Shown: positions 38,883 through 47,139 of the stretch, in pieces
Position numbering within the stretch: position 1 is the first letter of the stretch
Layout: each line of letters begins with the position of its first letter
Translations under genes and position numbers: made by a program
The notes under the pieces: generated by a model
Told to the model about the DNA's origin: nothing
Database searches by the model: none
What the model saw: the letters and a program-made list of their open reading frames with translations, nothing else
Assembly (NCBI GenBank): GCA_004554775.1
Contig: SFKI01000007.1
Coordinates: forward strand, 62,001-126,000
Length of the DNA stretch: 64,000 nt
Source: Subdoligranulum variabile
GTDB lineage: Bacteria; Bacillota; Clostridia; Oscillospirales; Ruminococcaceae
Direction: 5' to 3'

Positions 38883-39350
38883 ATGCCACTGCTGCGCGCC
38901 GCGCTTGGGTGGAACTACGTGCTGGTAACGGCGTTGTGCGGTTCTTTCCTGGCGCAATTCATCAAGGTGATCCTGAATCTTTTTATTTTCCATCGTTTTA
39001 TTCCGGAACGCATGTGGGGCGCGGGCGGCATGCCCAGCTCCCACTCGGCTACTGTCTGCGCCATGGTGGTCGCTACGGGCCGCTACTGCGGCATTACGTC
39101 CACCGAGTTCGCCCTCGCGGCGGTCATCTCCATCATCGTTATGTATGATGCCATGGGCGTGCGCTACGAAACGGGCGAGCAGGCCAAATTGCTGAACCGC
39201 ATGTTTAACGAATGGATGGATCAGGGCGTGAACTCCCTGCCGTTTTTGGGCGGCAAAAAATTAAAGGAAATGGTCGGTCATACCCCGATCGAAGTGCTGA
39301 CGGGTGCTGTACTCGGCATTGCACTTGGGTTTTCCATGCCCATGGTATGA
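38883..39350 (+). CDS. Divergent PAP2 family protein (DUF212/YuiD-like)
   Basis: A 155-residue membrane protein. The conserved GGMPSSHSATVCAM and VMYDAMGVRYETGEQAKLLN blocks, plus a final GHTPIEVLTGAVLGI, mark the DUF212 'divergent PAP2' family, distantly related to membrane phosphatases; histidines of SSH and GHT are in PAP2-like positions. Substrate unknown. In this operon between ispA and dxs, an isoprenyl-phosphate substrate is an attractive guess only. Confidence 0.88.
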   Translation: MPLLRAALGWNYVLVTALCGSFLAQFIKVILNLFIFHRFIPERMWGAGGMPSSHSATVCAMVVATGRYCGITSTEFALAAVISIIVMYDAMGVRYETGEQAKLLNRMFNEWMDQGVNSLPFLGGKKLKEMVGHTPIEVLTGAVLGIALGFSMPMV

Positions 39351-39379
39351 GCGCGTAAAATTACAGCGAGGTGCTTATA

Positions 39380-41242
39380 ATGACCTATCCGCTTTTAGGG
39401 CGCATCCAGACGCCCGGCGATGTAAAGCGGCTGCAAGACAGTGAACTGCCTGCCCTGTGTGAAGAGATCCGCCAATTTTTGATTGAGAGCGTTTCCGCAA
39501 CAGGTGGCCATCTGTCCTCCAACCTGGGTGTGGTGGAGCTTACCGTAGCTTTGCACCGTGCCCTGGATCTGCCGCAAGATAAAATTTTGTTCGACGTCGG
39601 CCACCAGTGCTATACCCACAAACTGCTTACCGGCCGCCGCGAAGGCTTTGCTGAACTGCGCCAGAAAAACGGCCTGTCCGGCTTCCCAAACCCGAAGGAA
39701 AGCCCCTGCGATACCTTTATTGCAGGTCACGGCAGCGCGGCGTTGTCGACTGCCATCGGCATTGCCCGCGCCAAAAAGCTGAAAAACGAGCCGGGCAAGG
39801 TGGTCGTTATCGTAGGCGACGGTGCCTTTACGGGCGGTATGGTCTACGAGGGCATGAACAATGTCAGCAAGCTGAACAACCTCATCTGCATCCTGAACGA
39901 CAACAAGATGTCGATCTCGAAAAACGTCGGCCAGATGGCAAATTATCTGACTAAGCTGCGCACCGACCCCAAATATTTCCACGTTAAGGCCCAGATGGAA
40001 ACCGCGCTGGAGCGTATCCCTGTGGCGGGCAATGCCATGGTCAAGGCACTACAGGGCGGCAAACAGCTCGTACGCCGCGGCATCTACCATTCCACGATGT
40101 TCGAGGAGATGGGCTTCCAGTATATCGGCCCCGTCGACGGCCACGATGTACTGCTGATGGAGCAGATGTTCACGAACCTACAAGAGCAGTACGCCCCCAT
40201 CTTTTTGCACATCGTCACGCAAAAGGGTAAGGGGCTGAAGCTGGCCGAAGAAAACCCCGGCGAGTTCCACGCTGTTTCGTCCATCGACTTAAGCCACCTG
40301 ACCGACCCTGAGCTGTCGCCGAAAGATTCGTTCTCGACAGTGTTCGGCTCCACGCTGGCCGAGATCGGCGACGAGGTGCCCGAACTCTGCGCCATCACGG
40401 CGGCCATGAAGTACGGCACCGGTCTCAACTTCTTTAAGCACCGTCATAAAGAGCGGTTCTACGACGTCGGCATGGCCGAAGAACACGCCGTCAGTTTTGC
40501 GGCAGGCCTTGCCAGCCAGGGCATGCTGCCCGTGGTGGCGATCTATTCCACATTTTTCCAGCGTGCCTATGACCAGATCATCCACGACGTCAGCCTGATG
40601 CGGCTCAATGTGCTGTTCGCCGTTGACCGCGTGGGCCTTGTTCCCGGTGACGGCGAAACGCACCAGGGCATCTACGATCCGGCGTTCTTCAGCCAGATCG
40701 GCATTCCCGTATTCGCCCCGGCCAACTATGCCGAGCTGAAATACTGGCTGCCGCATCTCGTCAAGGATATGACCGGCCCGCGCGCTATCCGCTATGCCCG
40801 CGGCAACGAGAAAGAAGCCCTCGCCGCCCTAGGCTGCACGGGCAAGCTGTTTGATAAGATCGACACCCGGCCGGGCGCAAAAGTTGCCCTCGTCAGCTAT
40901 GGTGCCGAAAGTGAAGAGATCATCGCCGCCACCGATTTGCTGCTGCAAAAGAAAGTGGCCGCCGATGCCTACAAGCTGACCCGCATCTTCCCGCTGCCGG
41001 ACGGCCTGTGTGAAGCACTGGCGGGCTATGATATGATTTTGTTTGCCGAGGATGCCATCCGTACCGGCGGCATCGGCCAGCAGCTGGGCTTTGCCTTGCA
41101 GCAGGCTGGCTGGCAGGGCAAATACCTCCTGCACGCCGTCGATAATTCCCACCTGCTGCACGCCAGTGTGGCGGAACTGCGCAAAGACCAGAATCTGGAT
41201 GCCGCCGCCCTGGCTGCGGACGTCCTTGCGAACCTGAACTAA
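39380..41242 (+). CDS. dxs: 1-deoxy-D-xylulose-5-phosphate synthase
   Basis: A 620-residue thiamine-diphosphate enzyme condensing pyruvate and glyceraldehyde-3-phosphate, entry step of the MEP isoprenoid pathway. Thiamine motif VVIVGDGAFTGGMVYEGMNN is cut here to GDGAFTGGMVYEGMNN; the catalytic glutamate is in GMAEEHAVSFAAGLA; N-terminal GGHLSSNLGVVELTVALH and FDVGHQCYTHKLLTGR are typical. ATG 39380 lies 6 bases after GAGGTG; three upstream codons are open. Confidence 0.96.
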   Translation: MTYPLLGRIQTPGDVKRLQDSELPALCEEIRQFLIESVSATGGHLSSNLGVVELTVALHRALDLPQDKILFDVGHQCYTHKLLTGRREGFAELRQKNGLSGFPNPKESPCDTFIAGHGSAALSTAIGIARAKKLKNEPGKVVVIVGDGAFTGGMVYEGMNNVSKLNNLICILNDNKMSISKNVGQMANYLTKLRTDPKYFHVKAQMETALERIPVAGNAMVKALQGGKQLVRRGIYHSTMFEEMGFQYIGPVDGHDVLLMEQMFTNLQEQYAPIFLHIVTQKGKGLKLAEENPGEFHAVSSIDLSHLTDPELSPKDSFSTVFGSTLAEIGDEVPELCAITAAMKYGTGLNFFKHRHKERFYDVGMAEEHAVSFAAGLASQGMLPVVAIYSTFFQRAYDQIIHDVSLMRLNVLFAVDRVGLVPGDGETHQGIYDPAFFSQIGIPVFAPANYAELKYWLPHLVKDMTGPRAIRYARGNEKEALAALGCTGKLFDKIDTRPGAKVALVSYGAESEEIIAATDLLLQKKVAADAYKLTRIFPLPDGLCEALAGYDMILFAEDAIRTGGIGQQLGFALQQAGWQGKYLLHAVDNSHLLHASVAELRKDQNLDAAALAADVLANLN

Positions 41243-41255
41243 GGAGAACCCAAGC

Positions 41256-42077
41256 ATGAGTAAGATCCGTCTTGACCAATATCTCTGCCAGAACGGCCTT
41301 GTCCAAAGCCGGGAGCGCGCCAAAGCCCTCATTATGTCCGGCATTGTATTTGTGGACGAGCAGAAAGTGGATAAGGCCGGTGAAATGATCAACCCCGATG
41401 CCAAAGTCGAAGTGCGCGGGCATGATATCGGCTATGTCAGCCGCGGCGGCCTGAAATTGGAAAAGGCGATGCAGGTCTTTCCCATGCGGCCGGACGGCAA
41501 GGTCTGCATGGATATTGGTGCTTCTACCGGCGGCTTTACCGACTGCATGCTGCAAAACGGCGCCACCAAGGTCTATGCGGTGGATGTCGGCTACGGCCAG
41601 CTGGCGTGGAGTCTGCGCACCGACGAACGCGTTGTCAACATGGAGCGCACCAACATCCGCAATGTAAAGCCCGAGGACTTGTCAGAACCGGTGGCGTTCT
41701 TCAGTGTCGATGTATCGTTTATTTCCCTCAAACATATCTTCCCGGTAGCCGATGCCATCACCACGCCGGATGCCGTGGGCGTCTGCCTGGTCAAGCCTCA
41801 GTTTGAGGCCGGGCGCGAAAAGGTCGGGAAAAAGGGCGTCGTGCGTGAACCCGCCACCCACCGCGAAGTGCTGGAAATGGCTCAGGGCTACGCTATGGCC
41901 AACCACTTTACCCCGGCGGGCCTGGATTTTTCGCCCATCAAGGGACCGGAGGGCAACATCGAATTTTTGATGTACGTGCAGCACAGCGAAAACCCGCAGC
42001 CGCTGCCCGATGGCCTCATCGAGCAAACTGTGGCCAAAGCCCACGAAACGCTGGATAAAGCCCCGAATCTGCACTAA
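41256..42077 (+). CDS. TlyA family rRNA 2'-O-methyltransferase/hemolysin-like
   Basis: A 273-residue protein: an S4 RNA-binding domain (RLDQYLCQNGLVQSRERAKA) and an FtsJ-like methyltransferase domain with SAM motif DIGASTGGFTDCML and catalytic-type SVDVSFISLK and LVKPQFEAGRE. In mycobacteria TlyA methylates C1409 of 16S and C1920 of 23S rRNA; in Bacillus the ortholog YqxC occupies this same place between dxs and argR. Target in this organism is inferred. Confidence 0.92.
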   Translation: MSKIRLDQYLCQNGLVQSRERAKALIMSGIVFVDEQKVDKAGEMINPDAKVEVRGHDIGYVSRGGLKLEKAMQVFPMRPDGKVCMDIGASTGGFTDCMLQNGATKVYAVDVGYGQLAWSLRTDERVVNMERTNIRNVKPEDLSEPVAFFSVDVSFISLKHIFPVADAITTPDAVGVCLVKPQFEAGREKVGKKGVVREPATHREVLEMAQGYAMANHFTPAGLDFSPIKGPEGNIEFLMYVQHSENPQPLPDGLIEQTVAKAHETLDKAPNLH

Positions 42078-42096
42078 GTAAGAGGGTGAACCCGCA

Positions 42097-42933
42097 ATGA
42101 CGGTTTTACTGGTAACAAACCCCACCAAGGACAGCGGCTATGCAGTCACCGGCCAGACGGCCGCGCTGCTGCATCAGCTCGGCGTGGCCGTGGTCATGGC
42201 CCAGCCTGTCTTTGAATCCAAAGTACCCATCCGCTTTCTGCCCGAGGAAGAAGCCTACCGCGAAGCCGACCTGGTCATCACCATCGGCGGCGATGGCACG
42301 CTGCTCAAGGCCGGGCTGGACTGCGTGCATTACGGCAAGCCGGTTTTGGGCGTCAACCTGGGCCGCACGGGCTTCCTTGCTACCTGCGAGGTGGAAGAGC
42401 TGCCCGAAAAGCTGCGTTTGCTGGCCGAGGGCCGCTATACGCTCGATGCGCGCGGTCTGTTGTTGGCAAAATCCGCCAACGGCTGGCAGGCCGAAGCCAT
42501 CAACGATGTGGTACTGTTTGGCCGCACCCGGATGCACCCGATGGATTATAAAGTCTACTGCGACGGCTGTTTTGTCAGCAGCTATCGCAGCGATGGCCTG
42601 ATTTTGGCCACGCCCACCGGCTCCACGGCCTATTCATTCTCGGCGGGCGGCCCGGTGCTGGATGCTGCCGCCGATGTCGTCGTGCTGACGCCTGTTTGCG
42701 CCCACAACGCCCAGGTGGCCCCGCTGGTGTTTGCTGCAGGCCGCAAGCTGGAGCTGGTAGCCGACGCCGAAAACCGCGACACCTGCTACGCCTGCGCCGA
42801 CAGCACCGCCCAGTGCGATTTGCGGCCCGGCGATGTACTTACCGTTACGGCTGCGCCCCAGAAATTGCAGCTGATCACTTTTTATGATTCTGAGCAGTTC
42901 CATGCGATTGAAAATAAATTGATGAGGAGTTGA
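42097..42933 (+). CDS. nadK: NAD kinase
   Basis: A 278-residue kinase making NADP+ from NAD+. GGDGTLLKAG (~residues 65-74), GVNLGRTGFLAT, the AINDVVLF block, and DGLILATPTGSTAYSFSAGGP are all characteristic. Its position between tlyA and argR is standard in Clostridia. The argR start lies 7 bases after the stop. Confidence 0.95.
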   Translation: MTVLLVTNPTKDSGYAVTGQTAALLHQLGVAVVMAQPVFESKVPIRFLPEEEAYREADLVITIGGDGTLLKAGLDCVHYGKPVLGVNLGRTGFLATCEVEELPEKLRLLAEGRYTLDARGLLLAKSANGWQAEAINDVVLFGRTRMHPMDYKVYCDGCFVSSYRSDGLILATPTGSTAYSFSAGGPVLDAAADVVVLTPVCAHNAQVAPLVFAAGRKLELVADAENRDTCYACADSTAQCDLRPGDVLTVTAAPQKLQLITFYDSEQFHAIENKLMRS

Positions 42934-42939
42934 TCTCAC

Positions 42940-43401
42940 TTGAAAAGCGCGCGTCATCAGGCAATTCTCGATTTGATCGAAAAACATCCCATCGACCGCC
43001 AGGAGGATCTTCTGGCCCACCTGCGGGAAGAGGGATTCGATGTGACCCAGGCGACGGTCTCCCGCGATATCCGCGATTTGCAGCTGGTCAAGGTGGCCGA
43101 TTCGGACGGCCATTACCGCTACATGCCCGCCGCCGCATCCGGCAAAGTGACCCATTCGCCCAGCCGGTTTGAGATGATCTTCCGCGAGTCGGTCCTGAAA
43201 GTTGACTACGCCGGGCATCTGGTGTTGGTCAAGTGCTTTTCCGGTATGGCCAACGCCGCCTGCGAGGTGTTTGACGCCAAACAGTGGAACGGTGTTGTCG
43301 GCACGCTTTCCGGCGACGATACGTTCTTTATCCTGATGCGCACCGAGGATGGCGCGGCTGAGATCTGCAAATCTTTGCAGCAGTATGTCCGCCGCGGTTA
43401 A
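42940..43401 (+). CDS. argR: Arginine repressor ArgR
   Basis: A 153-residue regulator. Winged helix-turn-helix with VTQATVSRDIRDLQLVKV at the N-terminus and the hexamerisation/arginine-binding domain with GTLSGDDTFFILMR at the C-terminus. It senses arginine and controls arg genes; none are in the window. The start is a TTG at 42940 with AGGAG 10 bases upstream. Confidence 0.94.
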   Translation: MKSARHQAILDLIEKHPIDRQEDLLAHLREEGFDVTQATVSRDIRDLQLVKVADSDGHYRYMPAAASGKVTHSPSRFEMIFRESVLKVDYAGHLVLVKCFSGMANAACEVFDAKQWNGVVGTLSGDDTFFILMRTEDGAAEICKSLQQYVRRG

Positions 43402-43436
43402 GCAAAACACAACAACGGACGGGGGAGGGCTGGCCT

Positions 43437-45104
43437 ATGCTGGCAAACCTGAAAATTGAAAATGTAGCCGTGATCGAAAAAGCCGAGGTGAATTTCACCC
43501 CCGGCTTTAACGTGCTTACCGGCGAGACCGGCGCGGGCAAATCTATTCTGATTGATTCCATCAACGCCATTTTGGGCAACCGCACCTCGCGCGAACTCGT
43601 GCGCAGTGGCGCGCAAAAAGCCTGCATCTGGGCCACGTTTGAAAACATCCCTCAGTCGGTCAAAAAGCAGCTCGAAAAATGCGGCTATGAAGCCAATGAT
43701 GATCTGCTGCTTTACCGCGAGATCAACGCCGAGGGCAAGGGCAGCTGCCGCGTCAACGGAATGCCCGCCACTGCCGCCGTCGTGCGCGATATTTCGGCGG
43801 GGCTGCTGTCCATCCACGGCCAGCATGACAGCCAGAGCCTGACGAACCCCGCACTGCATCTGGGTCTGCTTGACCAGTACGCCCAGAACCGCGACCTTTT
43901 TGCCGAGTATTACCGCCGCTACCGCGAGCTTGTCACCGTCAAACGCCAGCTGGACGCGCTGAACGCCAGCGAGGCCGATAAACAGCGTAAGATCGAAGCC
44001 TTGACCGCCGAGATTGATGCCATTGACGCCGCAGCCTTGCAGCCCGGAGAAGAGAAAAACTTGCAGGAGCGCAAGACCGTCATCACCCACGCGCAGAGCA
44101 TTCTGGACGGTATCACCGCCGCACATCTGGCACTGGCAGGGGATGAGGACGGTGAGCAGCCCGGCGCAGCGGACCTGTTGGGCGGCGCAGTCGAGGGTTT
44201 GCAGAACAGCGCGCGGCTGGACGAAACACTCGCCCCGCTGTCTGAGCGTCTCAACGATATTTACTACAGTGCGCGCGACCTTGCCACTGAGCTGGCCGAC
44301 CGCTTGGACGCCTACGGCTTCGACCCCGGCGAGTTGGACATGATTGAGAGCCGCCTTGATACGATTTACCGTATCAAGCAGAAATTCGGCATGGAAGTTG
44401 AAGAATTGCTGGCCCGGCGTGAAGCCGCTGCCGCGGAACTCGAAAATTTCCAGTCCTCGGGCCAGAAAATTGCTGAACTCAAGACCCGCATGCAGGCTTT
44501 GTACGCCGACGCCAAGCAGGCCGCCGAAGCCCTGACCCAGAGCCGCTTAAAAGGCTTCGCCGCGATGAATAAAGAAATGCGCGCGGCGCTGGAATTTCTG
44601 AACATGCCGGGCATCCGCTTTGCCCTTAAACACGCGCGCGGGCCGCTGTCCTCGCACGGGCAGGACACCGTGGAGTTCCTCATCTCCACCAACCCCGGCG
44701 AGGACCCCAAACCGCTGGCAAAAATTGCCTCGGGCGGCGAACTTTCCCGCATTATGCTGGCGTTCAAGAGCGCGCTAGCCGACCGCGACGCACTGCCCAC
44801 CGTCATTTATGATGAGATCGACACCGGCGTTTCCGGTCTGGCGGCGGGGCGCATCGGCCAGTTGCTGCACCAGACGGCGGCAGGGCATCAGGTGCTTTGC
44901 ATCACCCACACGCCGCAGGTGGCCGCCTTTGCCGATAACCAGCTCCTGATCCAGAAAAATGTACGTGCCGACCGTACCTTTACCGAGATCCATACCCTTG
45001 ATATGGATGGCCGCGTTGAAGTGCTGGCCCGCATGATCTCGGGCGATAAGGTTACTGAGTTGAGCCTGGCCAACGCCCGCGAACTGATCGAAAAATCCAA
45101 GTGA
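43437..45104 (+). CDS. recN: DNA repair protein RecN
   Basis: A 555-residue SMC-like ATPase for double-strand-break repair. Walker A TGETGAGKSILIDSI near the N-terminus, a long coiled coil, signature ASGGELSRIMLAFK, Walker B PTVIYDEIDTGVSG and the D-loop LCITHTPQVA are present. GGGGGAGGG precedes the ATG. In Bacillus spoIVB and spo0A follow; here a weak terminator and tRNA-Leu follow instead. Confidence 0.95.
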   Translation: MLANLKIENVAVIEKAEVNFTPGFNVLTGETGAGKSILIDSINAILGNRTSRELVRSGAQKACIWATFENIPQSVKKQLEKCGYEANDDLLLYREINAEGKGSCRVNGMPATAAVVRDISAGLLSIHGQHDSQSLTNPALHLGLLDQYAQNRDLFAEYYRRYRELVTVKRQLDALNASEADKQRKIEALTAEIDAIDAAALQPGEEKNLQERKTVITHAQSILDGITAAHLALAGDEDGEQPGAADLLGGAVEGLQNSARLDETLAPLSERLNDIYYSARDLATELADRLDAYGFDPGELDMIESRLDTIYRIKQKFGMEVEELLARREAAAAELENFQSSGQKIAELKTRMQALYADAKQAAEALTQSRLKGFAAMNKEMRAALEFLNMPGIRFALKHARGPLSSHGQDTVEFLISTNPGEDPKPLAKIASGGELSRIMLAFKSALADRDALPTVIYDEIDTGVSGLAAGRIGQLLHQTAAGHQVLCITHTPQVAAFADNQLLIQKNVRADRTFTEIHTLDMDGRVEVLARMISGDKVTELSLANARELIEKSK

Positions 45105-45144
45105 GCACAAAATAAATAAAAATCCACACTCTGTCTTTTCTGCC

Positions 45145-45174
45145 AAAAATCCCTCGTCATCATGCGGGAATTTT
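45145..45174 (+). terminator. Possible weak terminator after recN
   Basis: AAAATCCC pairs imperfectly with GGGAATTTT (one bulge) around a 12-nt loop, ending in TTTT. Confidence 0.4.
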
Positions 45175-45208
45175 CAAGAAGCAGGGGAGGCACTCCCATC
45201 CGTACAGC

Positions 45209-45237
45209 TTGACAATTGCGTGTATGTGTGCTAGAGT
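45209..45237 (+). promoter_or_regulatory. tRNA-Leu promoter
   Basis: TTGACA (45209-45214), 17 nt, TAGAGT (45232-45237), 14 bases before the mature tRNA 5' end. Confidence 0.75.
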
Positions 45238-45251
45238 TAGCTGTACACTAT

Positions 45252-45335
45252 GCCGCCGTGGCGGAACTGGCAGACGCAAGGGACTTAAAATCCCTCGGTA
45301 GCGATACCGTACCGGTTCGATCCCGGTCGGCGGCA
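45252..45335 (+). tRNA. tRNA-Leu (anticodon TAA)
   Basis: An 84-nt class II tRNA. Acceptor GCCGCCG/CGGCGGC with discriminator A; anticodon stem AGGGA/TCCCT around loop CTTAAAA gives anticodon TAA; a long variable arm (CGGTAGCGATACCG) confirms leucine class; T loop GGTTCGATCC. CCA is not encoded. Confidence 0.97.
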
Positions 45336-45339
45336 TGCA

Positions 45340-45384
45340 GCTCCGAGGAATCAGCGATATATCGCTGATTCCTCGGAGCCTTTT
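45340..45384 (+). terminator. tRNA-Leu terminator
   Basis: A perfect 19-bp inverted repeat (45340-45358 with 45361-45379) followed by TTTT. Confidence 0.9.
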
Positions 45385-45461
45385 CTTTGCACCAGATAGG
45401 TTTTACTTGCCTGTAATCCCTCGAAATTTGTTGTAATCTCCCGTTGATTTTGGCAAACAAA

Positions 45462-45487
45462 AAGGGAGCAGCTAAAGCCGCTCCCTT
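45462..45487 (-). terminator. Hairpin with minus-strand T-run in the gap before the aminotransferase
   Basis: AAGGGAGC/GCTCCCTT stem; on the minus strand it is followed by TTTTTGTTT, so it would stop leftward transcription, yet no minus-strand gene is seen to its right. It may block antisense read-through or be a relic. The gap 45385-45802 otherwise holds only the repeats below and a promoter. Confidence 0.45.
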
Positions 45488-45501
45488 ACAATGCCCCAAA
45501 A

Positions 45502-45592
45502 TGTAGGGGCGAGCACTGCTCGCCCGCGGGCCGATGCCAAGCATCTGCCCCTACAGCCATCCCTGCGTAGGGGCAGATTCTATATCCGCCCG
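45502..45592. repeat. Cluster of three palindromic repeats
   Basis: A GAGCA-type copy (45502-45528, TGTAGGGGCGAGCACTGCTC then GCCCGC), a reverse-oriented GATGC-type copy (45526-45555, ending GCCCCTACA) and a GGAT-type copy (45566-45592, CGTAGGGGCAGATTCTATAT then CCGCCCG) lie head to tail. The three different centres with the same head and tail define the family. Confidence 0.8.
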
Positions 45593-45700
45593 TGCCGCCT
45601 TACCGTTGCCGCCAAACAAATCAGGGAACCCTTTTACAGCATCCCACCCAATTTTTAGTACACTATTTGCGATTTGCAAGCAAAATCACGGCAAAAATGC

Positions 45701-45729
45701 TTGTTCTTTTGCTTAAAATCGTATATAAT
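45701..45729 (+). promoter_or_regulatory. Aminotransferase promoter
   Basis: TTGTTC (45701-45706), 17 nt, TATAAT (45724-45729). Confidence 0.65.
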
Positions 45730-45802
45730 GTAATGTATGCATGTGCTGTATCAAGATAGAGGGGATGCAGGCGTGTGGAAAATATATAGGGGGATTTTGA
45801 TT

Positions 45803-47083
45803 ATGGCTGACTACTTGGCAATGAACCGCGACGAGCTTGCCGCAGAAAAAGCTGCGCTGGAAGCACAGTACAAAAAGTTTCAGGATATGGGCCTGAAACT
45901 CAACATGGCCCGCGGCAAACCTGGCCCTCACCAGATGGACCTGGCGATGGACCTGCTGAAGATGGACAATTACACCACCGACGATGGCTTTGACACCCGC
46001 AACTATGGTGAGCTGGAAGGCCTGAAGGACGCCCGCGTTCTGTTTGCAGACATTTTCGGCGTCAACCCCGAGGAAGTCTTTGTGGGCGGCAACTCCAGCC
46101 TGCAACTGATGTACAACCTGGTAGCTATCGGCTATATGTTCGGCTTCCAGGATTCTCCGTGCCCCTGGTCCCAGGTCGAGAAGCGCAAGTTCCTCTGCCC
46201 GGTGCCCGGCTATGACCGTCACTTTGCCATCACTGAAGAGATGGGCTTTGAGATGGTCAATGTCCCCATGAGCCCCGACGGCCCTGACATGGACATGATT
46301 GAAAAGCTCGTGGCCGAGGATGATACCATCAAGGGCGTCTGGTGTGTGCCGCAGTATTCCAATCCCGACGGTTACACCTACAGCGATGAGACCATCCGCC
46401 GTTTTGCCGCCATGAAGACCGCCGCCCCCGATTTCAAGATCTTCTGGGATGAGGCCTACATCGTGCACCATCTGACCGATGAGATCATCGAGACTCCCGT
46501 GCTGCTGAACGAAGCCAAGAAGTACGGCCATGAAGACCGCGTCTTTATGTTCACTTCCACCAGCAAGATCACCTTCCCGGGCGCCGGTGTTTCCGCCATC
46601 GCATGTAGCGAAAACTCGATGAAGTACATGTGCAAGCGCTTCTCCACCATGATCATCAGCTATGACAAGATGAACCAGCTGCGCCATGTCCGCTTCCTCA
46701 AAAACAAAGAGGGTGTGCTCGCCCACATGGCTAAGCATCGCCGCCGTCTGGTGCCCTGCTTTGACGCTGTCAAGACCGCCTTTGCCACTGAGCTGACCCC
46801 CTGCGGCAACATTGCCCACTGGACCAACCCCAAGGGCGGCTACTTCATCAGCCTGTACGTTATGCCTGGCTGCGCCAAGCGCGTGGCCCAGCTGTGCAAG
46901 GACTGCGGCCTGACCCTGACCGGTGCAGGCTCTGCCTACCCCTACCACAAGGATCCCGATGACTCTCACCTGCGCATTGCGCCGACCTATCCCAGCCTTG
47001 ACGAAGTCGAGACTGCGTCGGCCCTGCTGTGCGTCTGTGTACGTCTGGCGGTCGTCGAAAAGCTGCTGGCTAACCAGCAGTAA
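45803..47083 (+). CDS. Aspartate aminotransferase, PF12897-type (class I/II fold)
   Basis: A 426-residue PLP enzyme. N-terminal KLNMARGKPGPHQMDLAMDLL, a central NSSLQLMYNL, CVPQYSNPDGYTYS, WDEAYIVHHL and the PLP lysine in FTSTSKITFPGAGVSA are seen, followed by the C-terminal GGYFISLYVMPG. The pattern fits the bacterial aspartate transaminase subgroup represented by PF12897, distinct from AspC. It interconverts aspartate/2-oxoglutarate and oxaloacetate/glutamate, by family knowledge. The ATG at 45803 follows AGGGGG by 9 bases; an in-frame ATG 66 bases upstream lies in leader sequence. Confidence 0.88.
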   Translation: MADYLAMNRDELAAEKAALEAQYKKFQDMGLKLNMARGKPGPHQMDLAMDLLKMDNYTTDDGFDTRNYGELEGLKDARVLFADIFGVNPEEVFVGGNSSLQLMYNLVAIGYMFGFQDSPCPWSQVEKRKFLCPVPGYDRHFAITEEMGFEMVNVPMSPDGPDMDMIEKLVAEDDTIKGVWCVPQYSNPDGYTYSDETIRRFAAMKTAAPDFKIFWDEAYIVHHLTDEIIETPVLLNEAKKYGHEDRVFMFTSTSKITFPGAGVSAIACSENSMKYMCKRFSTMIISYDKMNQLRHVRFLKNKEGVLAHMAKHRRRLVPCFDAVKTAFATELTPCGNIAHWTNPKGGYFISLYVMPGCAKRVAQLCKDCGLTLTGAGSAYPYHKDPDDSHLRIAPTYPSLDEVETASALLCVCVRLAVVEKLLANQQ

Positions 47084-47103
47084 TTCCGGCGCATAAATCT
47101 ATC

Positions 47104-47130
47104 CCGCCCGCAGGCGCGGGCATATTTTTG
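47104..47130 (+). terminator. Weak terminator between the aminotransferase and secDF
   Basis: A short CCCGC/GCGGG stem followed by ATATTTTTG. It overlaps the start of the secDF ribosome binding region, so read-through is possible. Confidence 0.35.
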
Positions 47131-47139
47131 GAGGTTTCT

